DNA of 64,000 nucleotides from a virus. Position numbers and translations under genes: made by a program. Where the stretch lies: IMG/VR virus record IMGVR_UViG_3300026531_000002, positions 1 to 64,000 of that record. The stretch is one strand, 5' to 3'. This document shows, in pieces, positions 5,275 through 13,600 of the stretch. Under the pieces are notes generated by a model that did not search any database, was not told where the DNA came from, and was given only the letters and a program-made list of their open reading frames with translations. Every line of letters starts with the position of its first letter. Position 1 is the stretch's first letter.

Positions 5275-7593
5275 ATGGGACAGCATTGTACAACAGTCAG
5301 TTACAGTACCTTAGTAGAATGGGTAATAGGGTACTGCCAAAAGGCTGATAGTGTTTCAGGTTATAAATATAAAGATAAAATTGTATGGGCTGATTGGGTA
5401 AATGATGGAGATATTAGTGGAGCTGAAACTTATGAATTTAAAGGTAAAACAGGAAAACCACCAGAAGGAGATGTTCCACATAATTTTTCAGGCGTAAGCA
5501 AGATAAAAGTCTTAGGGGCTTATGCACCTGCTGCTAGTGATATTAGCCTATGTGTAAATGGTTTCTATGATGCAAGAGGTATTGTTAAAGCGTGGTTTCA
5601 CGAAGCAGAGCCTTTAGATTACGAATACAGACCTTTTGGAGCTTACATAGGAGAAAATGCAACTACTATTCCAGCCACTAAACTAAGATTAAGTAATATG
5701 GACATAGGGAAAGGTGAGGTTTTAACATACTATGATAATGACGTAGATGACTTTATTTTTGGAAAGGTTGGGACAGCTCAAAATGATGCTGGAGAGGATA
5801 CTTATACAGTATTACAGGATAAAGATGGTGAAATAAAAGTCTACCCTATGAATAATATAAGTGCTGCTCCAGAAGTTGTAACAGCCCATAGAATGATATG
5901 GAGAAGCTGGAAAGATATGAACCCTATTGTTATTTTAGTTGATATTTTGTTAGAACATTTACAAATCCCTGTTGATAATTTAGATTTAAGTAGTTTTAGG
6001 TATGCGGCTTTATTGTGTTATGTGGAAAGAATTACTTATAGTGTTTTAATAGATGAAGCTAAAAGTGTAGAGCAGTGGATTAAGTACCTTTTAAAGCCTA
6101 TCTTTGGAGATTTATATTATGACTACCAAACAGGAAAATTAAAAATAAGCTTGCAAAGACATATACCAGATGATATTTCAGAAGAAGAATTAAATGATTT
6201 AGAGATACCTGTCTTAGATGATGATGTAGTTGATGATGTAGTATTAAAAGTAGGTAGTTGGTATGATGTACCTAGTAAGTTTGTTGTAAAATGGACTAAC
6301 TTAGAAGAGAATAAAGTAGAAAGTTTTACAAAAGAAGATATTGCATTATATCAAAACAACCAATTATTTAAGGCTGAAGAGCTAGATTATACTATGATAA
6401 CAAGCAAAGAAACAGCAGACTTTATGGCTAAATATGCTACAAATATAAAAGCAAAACCTATTAAAGAGGTTAGATTTAAATTAAGTGCTTACACTCCTTT
6501 AGAATTAAGTATTACTAACATTATTTATTTAGAGTTAGAGAGTATAAACTTAAAAGGTTTTTATTATATTACAGAATTTGGTAGCAATAAAGAAGAGCAA
6601 CCTTATATAGATGTAACGGCTATTTCAATAGGCTTAGACAGCTCTTTATATTTTGCTAGTGAGGATACTCCTATGCCAAGTGGGGTTGATTTTAGCATCA
6701 GTACTTTACCAGTTTCTGATACGGAAATGATACAGCTTCCTGATTATGTTGGTTTAGCAGGAATTAACCCAGATAAATTTTTTGGAATTGTAAATGAATA
6801 TGTACTAGCAAGTAATGATGAAATTATTGAGAAATACTATGCTAACAAATTAGAGGGTAAAGTATGGAAAAAAGTAGAGTTAGATAGAGCTAACATTGAT
6901 ATAGAACATAATCAAACTGCCTTTAATGCTAAAATACAACTAGATGTGAGTAACATAGAACCTAATAGTAGTTTACAATATAGTTGTAGTGAAAGCGAGT
7001 TCCAACAAGGTAGATTACAAATGTACTTAAATGGGGTTGTGTATTTTATTAGAAAAATTTATAGTAATAACGGGGATTGGTTCATAGAGGGTGTATTATC
7101 TCCTTATAGAAATACTAACATCATAGAAGCAAGTGATGATAACTTAGGAATTAACGTAAGTGGTTTAACAGCTTATATAAGATATGCAACATATAGCACT
7201 AAAGAAATGGAGGTTAACTTAAGTGGTGGCTATACAAAAGAGTACGCAGCTAGATTAGCAAATGATTATACAACAAGTGAAGAGGTAACTCAAACAGTTC
7301 AAATGCAGTATAAATATGTTCCTGAAACATATGCCTATAAAGCAAATGGTAAAGTATATTTTCAACCTTTACACAGCTACGCAGGAAACTTTGATTATAG
7401 ATATGAAAAGGCTAGTAACTATAATTACAAACTATATGATGATAATGAAATAGAGTTAACTGACCTTACATTAGGAATAGATGATGAGAGTGGACACTAC
7501 TATTTTGAGGGGAATGATGTAGCAAATGCAGTATTTATAGGCGTAATTAATCCTGTTACTAATATATTAACAAGAACCCCTATTGAGGTTTAA
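5275..7593 (+). CDS. Tail hub / tail-tip protein (lambda J- or TipJ-like)
   Basis: A 772-aa virion protein. About residues 220-260 contain NPIVILVDILLEHL followed by an LDLSSF segment, similar to the 'NP..IL.D.L......gi' signature of J/TipJ tail-tip proteins. Next come VEQWIKYLLKPIFGDLYYDY and GKLKISL, typical of hub domains, and a hub-like block containing VSKFVVKWTNLEE-type beta strands. The C-terminal 300 residues are beta-rich. These proteins close the tail tube and hold receptor-binding parts. It starts unusually (MGQHCTTVSYSTL) without the usual N-terminal segment, and a short gene at 47256-47489 looks like exactly that segment. The gene heads a + strand operon with 7635, 7909 and 8301. 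Confidence 0.65.
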   Translation: MGQHCTTVSYSTLVEWVIGYCQKADSVSGYKYKDKIVWADWVNDGDISGAETYEFKGKTGKPPEGDVPHNFSGVSKIKVLGAYAPAASDISLCVNGFYDARGIVKAWFHEAEPLDYEYRPFGAYIGENATTIPATKLRLSNMDIGKGEVLTYYDNDVDDFIFGKVGTAQNDAGEDTYTVLQDKDGEIKVYPMNNISAAPEVVTAHRMIWRSWKDMNPIVILVDILLEHLQIPVDNLDLSSFRYAALLCYVERITYSVLIDEAKSVEQWIKYLLKPIFGDLYYDYQTGKLKISLQRHIPDDISEEELNDLEIPVLDDDVVDDVVLKVGSWYDVPSKFVVKWTNLEENKVESFTKEDIALYQNNQLFKAEELDYTMITSKETADFMAKYATNIKAKPIKEVRFKLSAYTPLELSITNIIYLELESINLKGFYYITEFGSNKEEQPYIDVTAISIGLDSSLYFASEDTPMPSGVDFSISTLPVSDTEMIQLPDYVGLAGINPDKFFGIVNEYVLASNDEIIEKYYANKLEGKVWKKVELDRANIDIEHNQTAFNAKIQLDVSNIEPNSSLQYSCSESEFQQGRLQMYLNGVVYFIRKIYSNNGDWFIEGVLSPYRNTNIIEASDDNLGINVSGLTAYIRYATYSTKEMEVNLSGGYTKEYAARLANDYTTSEEVTQTVQMQYKYVPETYAYKANGKVYFQPLHSYAGNFDYRYEKASNYNYKLYDDNEIELTDLTLGIDDESGHYYFEGNDVANAVFIGVINPVTNILTRTPIEV

Positions 7594-7605
7594 TTCAAAT
7601 AAGAA

Positions 7606-7625
7606 CGAAACAACAAACAAAAAAG
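7606..7625 (+). promoter_or_regulatory. Weak late-type motif
   Basis: AATAAGAACGAAACAACAAA before the 7635 gene resembles the GCGAAA late motif, but the G is replaced by A. Confidence 0.25.
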
Positions 7626-7634
7626 GAAAAATAA

Positions 7635-7898
7635 ATGGCTGAAACAATCACAATTACGGAAGACCAAACTTTAATCTTAGAAGGTGGAACTTTATACAAA
7701 CTAGAGGGAGCAAACTTATTACAAAATCAAACTGATACAGAATTGTTTGTTTCTGAAATAGAAGCTGAAGCAGATAAACATAGAGGTTTTTTAGTGTTAT
7801 ACTCTCAAGTAGTGTATATGGACAATAATTTAGGCTATATCAAACCTAAAGAAGACACACAAGTTTACGTTCAAACAGCTGAAACAGCTTCTAATTAA
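7635..7898 (+). CDS. Small virion-type protein
   Basis: An 87-aa protein starting MAETITITEDQTLILEGGTL, with beta-rich sequence and an acidic character. Size, position after the hub gene and beta content suggest a small tail or decoration protein. No specific family recognised. RBS AAAAAGGA fits the start. Confidence 0.55.
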   Translation: MAETITITEDQTLILEGGTLYKLEGANLLQNQTDTELFVSEIEAEADKHRGFLVLYSQVVYMDNNLGYIKPKEDTQVYVQTAETASN

Positions 7899-7908
7899 GG
7901 AGAACTAA

Positions 7909-8292
7909 ATGGCACTTCCTAATGGTTTAGAAGAAATAGTAGAGCAAAGTAGTATTTGGAGACTGATTATTAACAGTAACTTTGCAAAATGCCTAGTTAA
8001 AAATAATGAAGTTTTAAGTCCAACTTTAACAAATAGTTGGGAAACTGAAACAGATGCTAGAGCATTAAAAGTTGAGTGGAAAGGTGAACTAAGACACTTG
8101 CACGGTGTTATTAAGAATGGAAATAATGGTGAGGTTTGTAACTTAAGTGGGTTTGAACCTGATTTTGATATTTACTTTATTGCAGTAAATGCTGATGACA
8201 ACTCTATTTGTAATTTAAAAATACAAAGTGACGGTAAGTTAGTATTTGACAATGGTAATAACAGTAATGTAGTAATTAACATAGTATATTAG
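7909..8292 (+). CDS. Hypothetical virion protein, beta-rich
   Basis: A 127-aa protein with many short beta-type segments and Asn-rich turns (GNNGEVCNLSGFEPDFDIYF). Eleven bases separate it from the upstream stop, with RBS AAGGAG. The neighbourhood (hub before, connector after) suggests a structural role, possibly a fibre or tail accessory protein. No domain recognised. Confidence 0.55.
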   Translation: MALPNGLEEIVEQSSIWRLIINSNFAKCLVKNNEVLSPTLTNSWETETDARALKVEWKGELRHLHGVIKNGNNGEVCNLSGFEPDFDIYFIAVNADDNSICNLKIQSDGKLVFDNGNNSNVVINIVY

Positions 8293-8300
8293 GAGAAATT

Positions 8301-8843
8301 ATGTTTGTAGATTTATTAGAAAGATTTAAATTAATACTAGATTATGAAGCTTCAACAGTTGCTGAAGAAGAGTTTTTAATAGAGTGCTTAAAAAGTGCTG
8401 TGGTGTATGTTGAGAATTATACTCATATCATTTTCGAGTATAAGGAAATAGAAGAACTTGTATTAAGCCTAGACAGTAAACACTATTTCACTAAACATGG
8501 GTATATTCAAGAAGTTAAATACATCTTAGATGAGGATTTACAAGTAATTGATAGTAGTGCTATCAAAGTAAAGCCTGAAAGCAACAAAGTGTACCATAGA
8601 GGCTTACTAAGACCTTTTTACACAATAAAATATAGTGTAGGTTGGAGAAGCATTGATTCAGTTCCTGAAAAGTACTTAACAAGTGTTTTACAATTAGCTA
8701 AAAAAGTGTATTTTGATTTAAAAAAAGATACGGATATTTATACAGCTGAAAGTATAACTGTAAGAGAATATACCAGAACAACTGATAAATTGCCTAATAT
8801 TGTTAGAGATAATTTAGATAGAATGAGATTAGTATATTTATAG
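8301..8843 (+). CDS. Head-tail connector (HK97 gp6-like) candidate
   Basis: A 180-aa protein. Its N-terminus is helical (FLIECLKSAVVYVENYTHI), matching the 'A..yiE.yt' pattern of gp6/phage_connect-type adaptor proteins. It is followed by strands with YTIKYSVGW and a helical segment (YLTSVLQLAKKVYFDL). It ends with a 'LP..V...L...R' tail, also typical of the family. These proteins form the ring beneath the portal that joins head to tail. It is the last gene of the + strand structural cluster and is followed by a hairpin terminator. The assignment is by pattern only. Confidence 0.5.
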   Translation: MFVDLLERFKLILDYEASTVAEEEFLIECLKSAVVYVENYTHIIFEYKEIEELVLSLDSKHYFTKHGYIQEVKYILDEDLQVIDSSAIKVKPESNKVYHRGLLRPFYTIKYSVGWRSIDSVPEKYLTSVLQLAKKVYFDLKKDTDIYTAESITVREYTRTTDKLPNIVRDNLDRMRLVYL

Positions 8844-8850
8844 GTAGCTG

Positions 8851-8890
8851 ACAGGAGGCCAAAATGGTGTTTAATCATTGGGCTTCCTGT
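8851..8890 (+). terminator. Hairpin terminator after connector gene
   Basis: ACAGGA pairs with TCCTGT and GCC with GGC around an AT-rich loop, followed by TTATTTATTT. It sits between the + cluster and the convergent leftward gene at 8899. Confidence 0.5.
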
Positions 8891-8898
8891 TTATTTAT

Positions 8899-9135
8899 TT
8901 ATAATTTTCTTGAACTAAACAATTCAGGAGCTAATTCAATAGCCTCTAAAACATCTTTATCTCTATAAGTCAGCCCCATAGAAATCTTACCAGCTAGAAC
9001 ACCTTTAGTAAAGTTGTCTAAAGTATGACTAGCAAAAAAATACTTGCCCTCTTCAACAAACTTCTTTACCTCGCTTAAAGGTAATCTAGTCAATTTCATA
9101 ACTAAGTTGATTTTTTTAATTTCATTCTTATTCAT
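8899..9135 (-). CDS. Hypothetical small protein
   Basis: A 78-aa helical protein (MNKNEIKKINLVMKLTRLPL...). The segment RLPLSEVKKFVEEGKYF could form a short HTH-like helix pair, but this is weak. Last gene of a leftward pair with 9150-9365. Confidence 0.55.
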   Translation of the reverse strand: MNKNEIKKINLVMKLTRLPLSEVKKFVEEGKYFFASHTLDNFTKGVLAGKISMGLTYRDKDVLEAIELAPELFSSRKL

Positions 9136-9149
9136 TGTTTTCTCCTTTC

Positions 9150-9365
9150 TTAGATTTCTTCTGTTTCAGATATTTGAAAGCCTCTTTTAAAATCTGGATT
9201 GCTAGTCTGTCTTCTAAAGATAGTAGAATCTTTATTCCACTCACCCTCAAATCCTTTTTTATTTACAAAATCAATTAGTTTTTGCTTGTCTTTAGCCACT
9301 GCAACAACCTCTTCATCAGTATAGCCTTGTACTATATCCCAATCAATTAATACATAAGTTTTCAT
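9150..9365 (-). CDS. Hypothetical small protein
   Basis: A 71-aa protein starting MKTYVLIDWDIVQGYTDEEV, with an alpha/beta pattern similar in style to other short phage proteins here. RBS AAAGGAG. Its expected early promoter just upstream appears to be interrupted by the mobile element at 9419-9630. Confidence 0.55.
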   Translation of the reverse strand: MKTYVLIDWDIVQGYTDEEVVAVAKDKQKLIDFVNKKGFEGEWNKDSTIFRRQTSNPDFKRGFQISETEEI

Positions 9366-9418
9366 CTTTATCTCCTTTTTATTTATATGTTTAGCAACTT
9401 TATAGTCACATTAAAAGT

Positions 9419-9525
9419 TTGACACACTCCCCATTGTTAAAACAAGGGGATTCTGGTTTTAAAGCAACAGAAGCCGTTAAGGTCTTATTCTGTCTATACC
9501 AAGAGTTGATGCCCCAACTCTTTTA
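9419..9525 (-). ncRNA. omegaRNA/reRNA-like transcript region of the element
   Basis: On the minus strand a TATAAT box (about 9527-9536) is followed by a hairpin (AAGAGTTG/CAACTCTT, 9501-9522), about 50 nt of linker, then the right-end hairpin and the AGTGTGTCAA terminus. A promoter-proximal structured RNA that ends at the right end, with flanking DNA as a guide, is how TnpB-associated omegaRNAs are organised. No tnpB is present in the window, so any function would need a host or other phage copy. The layout is seen; the RNA itself is inferred. Confidence 0.4.
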
Positions 9526-9630
9526 ATATTATATCATACTTTTTCTTAATTTTAATTTAAAAAGAATTGTTTAAGTAAAGCCTTATATCCCCATTGTTGA
9601 AACAAGGGGTTTTACGGCTAGTTTGGATAA
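9419..9630 (-). mobile_element. Non-autonomous IS200/IS605-like element (no TnpA/TnpB)
   Basis: On the minus strand the element opens TTATCCAAACTAGCCGTAAA, then a hairpin (9589-9609, CCCC/GGGG stem with TTGTT/AACAA arms). It closes with a second, nearly identical hairpin (9429-9449) followed by AGTGTGTCAA. Subterminal hairpins next to asymmetric ends, with no terminal inverted repeats, are the hallmark of IS200/IS605 transposons, which Y1 transposase TnpA mobilises as single strands. No ORF lies inside. The flanks match the conserved early promoter family: TTTAAGG-TTTATT on one side and ACTTTTAATGTGACTATAAA on the other, compared with the intact site at 13541-13590. This indicates insertion into a promoter. 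Confidence 0.65.
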
Positions 9631-9632
9631 TA

Positions 9633-9670
9633 AACCTTAAAGAAAAATAAAACCTATAACTTTTACAAAA
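9633..9670 (-). promoter_or_regulatory. Interrupted early promoter (upstream half)
   Basis: The sequence matches the upstream part of the promoters at 5005-5042 and 13557-13600 (TTTAAGG and T-rich flank), but the -10 half is replaced by the element at 9419-9630. The rest of the gene-free stretch to 9730 shows nothing else clear. Confidence 0.5.
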
Positions 9671-9730
9671 AATATTTAATAGAAATTGAATAGGAGCCGA
9701 AACAGCCCCTTTAAAGTAGATTAGTAGGAA

Positions 9731-11986
9731 TTAAGAAGAACAACTTTCACATTCATCTTTTTCAGCACCTTTTAAGCCATTGAAGTAGTATAATGATTTA
9801 ACTCCGTTTTTATAGCAGTCTAACCATAGCTTTGTCTCCTCCTTAATAGAGTATGACTTATCTTTATCATAAGCTAATTCATAAGTGTTAACTGACTGAC
9901 CCTGCTCCATATATCTTTGTCTTATCCCTGCCAACTCAATCAAATGAGAATTATCAAAAGTGTGTGCTAACTCATATCTGTTTCCAAGCTGTCTAAGGTC
10001 TGGAGCAGGGTTTGGAGTAGCGCCTAAATCTGTTGTTTTGATACTGATAAAGTCCTTAATAGGTTCTATACCCTCTGTTACATTAGCAATTAGAGAACTA
10101 GTAGCAGTAGGAGCGATTGCAAAATGAGTACTGAAACGAACTCCCCTTTCAAGCACTAAATCAGCAACTCTTTCATCTCTTACAAAACTTCTAACCCAAT
10201 TTTCATCTTTCCACTTTGTGTTATTAATTAAAGGAAAAGCTCCTCTTTCTTTAGCAAGCATTGTAGAAGCCTCTATAACTGTTAATTGAAACTCTCTCAT
10301 AGCCTTATCCATCTCTACTTTAGCCTCTTTGGAAGAGAATTTAATATTAATTCTAGCAAAGTACTTAGCAAGGTTGTTGATACCAATTCCAATAGGTCTG
10401 TACATTTTATTAGTAAATTCTCCAGACTTATTAGGATAGAATGCTGTATCAATTAAATTATCTTGTGCTTTTAATAAGTTATAAACCATATTTAATCTAT
10501 CAAACTTACTAAGTAACATAAAATGGTTGATATTAATACTTGCTAAATTACATAACCAAGTATCTCCAACAGCTCTTGTTTTAGTTTCTGTGTATTCTTG
10601 TTCATTAAAACTATAATTAAGTTCTGTATCAACGCCTGCTAAGGGCTGTGCTGGTAACATAATTTCTTGACACAAATTACTTGTAAAAATAGTATCCTTA
10701 AAAGGCGTTGTTTCATTGTTTACAACTTCCTTAAACAGAATATAAATATTACCTGTTTTCTTTCTTTGTTTAATAATTAAAGAAATTAAATCTCTAGCAC
10801 TAACAAACTTCTTTTTAATATGAGGATTTTTCTCATATGTTTCATACATCTTATTAAATTCTTCAATAGTTTTACAATAATTTAGCCCAACCTCTTTAGG
10901 GTCAAATAAAGCAACCTGCTCATCTTTGATAGCTCTTTCAATCAACAAATAATTAATAACAACACTTAGTTTTAAACCTCTAGCTCTTTTTTCAGGAACT
11001 CCCCCCTTATCATTAAGCATAACAAAATCCTCTATATCAAGACCCCACCAATCATAAGCAGCAATTCCAGAACCCTTGCGAAGACCGCGCTGATTAAAAG
11101 CATTAATAGTAGCCTCATAAAGTTTTGAAAAAGGAACTATACCACTACTTTTTCCGCCTGTTAAGTCAATAGAACTACCCATACTTCTTAAAAAGCCTAT
11201 ATACCAACTGATACCACCTCCGTAACGGCTGTATAAGCCTGCATCATTAGTGTTTGCTAAAATAGACTCACTATCATCAGCAATATTCATAACAACACAA
11301 CTAGCAACTTGTTGGGTTTTTGTTAGGGAACTAATCCATTTTGGTGTAGCTTCTGTGTAAGCAACCTCACCAGTATCCGTATTACCTGTTAAGTCGTTGT
11401 ATCTTTGCTTAATAAGTGCTAAAGTATCTGCACAATATTCTTTAGGTTTATTACTAAGTTCTTCTACAAATGGAGCTAAAGCAACTCTCATATAACCTAA
11501 TTGAGGAAGCTCACCTTTGAATAGGTATTTATCAAACATATTAATAGCACCCATAATAGTAAGCCTAAAATCTAATTCTGGTTTAATCATATTATCCAGC
11601 TCCTGCCAAACATCTGGTCGGATACCGTCAAGCTTTTCTAAATCAATCCCTACTATATTACCTGACATAATTGTTTCTGAAAAAATAGGGTATTCTCCTG
11701 CGTGTTTAATGCCATATAACTCTTTTTGTTTTTTTTGCACATAAAACCTACCAGCTATATTGGCAAACTCTGGATACATTCTACTAATTAGATTCTTAGC
11801 TGTATCAATATATAAATCTAATAAGTCATCTGAACTTATTTCATTTCTGTTATTTATTACTTCTTCTATTTCACTTCTAAAAATAGGAATTAAACTCTCA
11901 TAACCTCTAAAAGTAAATTTAATTTGATTGTCAAGTTTTCTATAATCAAAAGCCTCTATCTCACCATTTCTTTTTTTTACTTGCAT
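9731..11986 (-). CDS. nrdA: Ribonucleotide reductase class Ia, large subunit
   Basis: A 751-aa catalytic subunit that reduces ribonucleoside diphosphates to dNDPs with NrdB. An N-terminal ATP-cone (residues about 1-90, MQVKKRNGEIEAFDY) suggests dATP/ATP control. Active-site residues are present: C230 (VASCVVMN), the N437-x-C439-x-E441 triad (SNLCQEIM), APTATSS near 625, the Y733-Y734 radical-transfer pair (SLYYFNG) and the C-terminal shuttle cysteines C746 and C749 (ECESCS). Length matches E. coli NrdA. It is separated from nrdB by more than 33 kb and lies on the other strand. It has its own promoter and a terminator upstream, so it is transcribed apart from dut and its neighbours. Confidence 0.97.
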   Translation of the reverse strand: MQVKKRNGEIEAFDYRKLDNQIKFTFRGYESLIPIFRSEIEEVINNRNEISSDDLLDLYIDTAKNLISRMYPEFANIAGRFYVQKKQKELYGIKHAGEYPIFSETIMSGNIVGIDLEKLDGIRPDVWQELDNMIKPELDFRLTIMGAINMFDKYLFKGELPQLGYMRVALAPFVEELSNKPKEYCADTLALIKQRYNDLTGNTDTGEVAYTEATPKWISSLTKTQQVASCVVMNIADDSESILANTNDAGLYSRYGGGISWYIGFLRSMGSSIDLTGGKSSGIVPFSKLYEATINAFNQRGLRKGSGIAAYDWWGLDIEDFVMLNDKGGVPEKRARGLKLSVVINYLLIERAIKDEQVALFDPKEVGLNYCKTIEEFNKMYETYEKNPHIKKKFVSARDLISLIIKQRKKTGNIYILFKEVVNNETTPFKDTIFTSNLCQEIMLPAQPLAGVDTELNYSFNEQEYTETKTRAVGDTWLCNLASININHFMLLSKFDRLNMVYNLLKAQDNLIDTAFYPNKSGEFTNKMYRPIGIGINNLAKYFARINIKFSSKEAKVEMDKAMREFQLTVIEASTMLAKERGAFPLINNTKWKDENWVRSFVRDERVADLVLERGVRFSTHFAIAPTATSSLIANVTEGIEPIKDFISIKTTDLGATPNPAPDLRQLGNRYELAHTFDNSHLIELAGIRQRYMEQGQSVNTYELAYDKDKSYSIKEETKLWLDCYKNGVKSLYYFNGLKGAEKDECESCSS

Positions 11987-12007
11987 ATAATTCTCCTTTT
12001 TGTTTTA

Positions 12008-12032
12008 ATGTTATAATTGTAGTATATAGTAG
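12008..12032 (-). promoter_or_regulatory. Candidate nrdA promoter
   Basis: A minus-strand TATACT (AGTATA at 12021-12026) lies just after the terminator hairpin and about 35 bp before the nrdA start. Confidence 0.4.
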
Positions 12033-12034
12033 CT

Positions 12035-12064
12035 GAAAAAGAGCTGAAACGGAACTGTTTCAGC
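12035..12064 (-). terminator. Terminator between dut operon and nrdA
   Basis: GCTGAAAC and GTTTCAGC form an 8-bp stem (12043-12064). On the minus strand it is followed by TCTTTTT. Confidence 0.7.
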
Positions 12065-12066
12065 CT

Positions 12067-12402
12067 TTAGTAGAATAAACCTTCGTCGCGGTAGATTATA
12101 CTTGATTTACCTTTTAAATCTGTATAAGGTGGGATTATCTCAATCCATTGTCCATTGTCTAAATAGAATTTTTTTCTATCAACTTTAATAATTGAGTAAC
12201 CCATTTCTCTAATAAGAAATCTTAATAAATACTCCAAATAAGGAACTGAAACAGAATTTAAAGCAACAACTGTTACATTGTTTCCAAAGTCTGTTTCAGT
12301 TAAAGCTTGTATCAGCATATTAGTAGTTTTTCCACTACCTCTACCTGTTACTACTCTATTAAATGTATTATGAACTCTATCAATATCTAATTTTTTAGCC
12401 AT
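12067..12402 (-). CDS. Small P-loop protein
   Basis: A 111-aa protein with a clear Walker A motif near residues 20-27 (TGRGSGKTT) and a strand at about 44-50 (VTVVAL), as in P-loop NTPases. It is only about half the size of a complete ATPase domain, and no Walker B acid is obvious. It may be a truncated terminase- or helicase-type ATPase kept as a regulator, or a domain that acts with a partner. It lies 3 bp downstream of dut and ends just before a terminator. Confidence 0.6.
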   Translation of the reverse strand: MAKKLDIDRVHNTFNRVVTGRGSGKTTNMLIQALTETDFGNNVTVVALNSVSVPYLEYLLRFLIREMGYSIIKVDRKKFYLDNGQWIEIIPPYTDLKGKSSIIYRDEGLFY

Positions 12403-12404
12403 AT

Positions 12405-12854
12405 TTAGTCCTTGTTAGTAGAGCCTAAACCACCATTTCTTTGCTTGTTTTCTCTATATTTATTGCCTAATAGAGTGTTACCTTGATGTTCCATAATAAG
12501 AATTTGTGCAACCCTATCTCCTTTATTGATAACAAAAGGCTCACTATTCAAATTGTGTACAATCAATTTTACTTCATCTGTATAGTCAGCATCTAAAATA
12601 CCTGTACCAGCAAGTAACCCTTTAGCTCTTAAAGAGCTTCTTAGTTCTAACTGAATAAAAATATCCTGCATAACAATCTTTTCAAGACCGTCAAGGTCTT
12701 CCCAATCATAACTAAAACCTAATGGAATAATAGCTGTTGAATTAGCTGGTAAGGTTACAGTAACCCTGCTTACACAATCATATCCTGCACTATATTCAGT
12801 CTTAGCTTTTGGTATACAATCAATTTCTTTGTCTAAGTTTTTAAAGTTAATCAT
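12405..12854 (-). CDS. dut: Trimeric dUTPase
   Basis: A 149-aa enzyme that hydrolyses dUTP to dUMP and PPi, which keeps uracil out of phage DNA and supplies dUMP to ThyX. All five motifs are visible: SAGYDCVS (1), LRSSLRAKGL (2), GILDADYTDEV (3), KGDRVAQILI (4) and a Gly-rich C-terminal NGGLGSTNKD (5). In motif 5 the usual stacking Phe is Leu. Length is standard. Its start codon overlaps the upstream stop by one base. Confidence 0.95.
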   Translation of the reverse strand: MINFKNLDKEIDCIPKAKTEYSAGYDCVSRVTVTLPANSTAIIPLGFSYDWEDLDGLEKIVMQDIFIQLELRSSLRAKGLLAGTGILDADYTDEVKLIVHNLNSEPFVINKGDRVAQILIMEHQGNTLLGNKYRENKQRNGGLGSTNKD

Positions 12855-13195
12855 TAATCCCCCTTTAATACTTTAGCAGTTGCCGCTGCCATTAAAATAT
12901 CAATAGTTTGTTTATTACTCTTGTCAATATAACACATAAGTTTTTTATAATATTCATATGGAGTATCCTTATCAAGGCTGTCAAGGCTCTCTAATTTACC
13001 ACTCATTAATAATTCTGGCACAATATATACAGTAAGAGCATCTAACCCTAACAATAAAAGACCTAAAAGCTCTTCATCAGTTGGCTCTCTATACCCATTT
13101 GTTTGTGCTTCTACAACATAATCAGCAGCTTTACTTATAATACTCTCTTTATCCTCTAATTTTTTTGGTACATTTAATTCATCTATTGTTCTCAT
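12854..13195 (-). CDS. Hypothetical helical protein
   Basis: A 113-aa helical protein (MRTIDELNVPKKLEDKES...), with a Leu-rich central helix (LLGLLLLGLDALTVYIV) that could be buried or membrane-associated. No family recognised. Translationally coupled to dut. Confidence 0.6.
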   Translation of the reverse strand: MRTIDELNVPKKLEDKESIISKAADYVVEAQTNGYREPTDEELLGLLLLGLDALTVYIVPELLMSGKLESLDSLDKDTPYEYYKKLMCYIDKSNKQTIDILMAAATAKVLKGD

Positions 13196-13208
13196 TTTGT
13201 ATCCTTTC

Positions 13209-13511
13209 TTATGCTTCTAAAAATTCTATTTGGTCTAAAGTTACAATGCTTTCTGCACCATCATACTCTTCAATATAAAACTTAGTCCCCTTTGGAACAA
13301 ACTCAAAATCAAGGTCTTCAAAATATATAGCATCCTTGCCTAGCCCGTATCTCTCCTCTAAGATAGAGAAAAATCTTTTTTCATCATTATTTAATACAGC
13401 CTCTACTAAATCCTTATCCATTGGGTTAATATTATTCCAAGTTGAAAACCCAGCACCAAAATTAGGTGAAATAATAACACCAACCATATTGTCTTTGATA
13501 AATTTTTCCAT
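13209..13511 (-). CDS. Hypothetical protein, first gene of dut operon
   Basis: A 100-aa protein starting MEKFIKDNMVGVIISPNFGA, with an acidic C-terminal half. RBS AAAAGGA. No domain recognised. It follows the intact early promoter at 13557-13600. Confidence 0.6.
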   Translation of the reverse strand: MEKFIKDNMVGVIISPNFGAGFSTWNNINPMDKDLVEAVLNNDEKRFFSILEERYGLGKDAIYFEDLDFEFVPKGTKFYIEEYDGAESIVTLDQIEFLEA

Positions 13512-13556
13512 TTCATTTCCTTTTAAAATTAATTTTGCGACTTCATAGTCACATTA

Positions 13557-13600
13557 GAAGTATAACAAACAAAACCTTAAATAAAAATAAAACTTATAGA
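13557..13600 (-). promoter_or_regulatory. Early (Campylobacter sigma70-like) promoter
   Basis: On the minus strand TTTATTTAAGG, a T-rich spacer and TTGTTATACTTCTAATGTG carry an extended -10 (AGTATA at 13559-13564). This is the intact version of the site interrupted at 9419-9630. Confidence 0.65.

Noticed and set aside
8863-8967. A 34-codon + frame beginning ATGGTGTTT with a strong RBS
   Set aside because: Its RBS is part of the terminator hairpin and most of it is antisense to the 8899 gene; no supporting feature.
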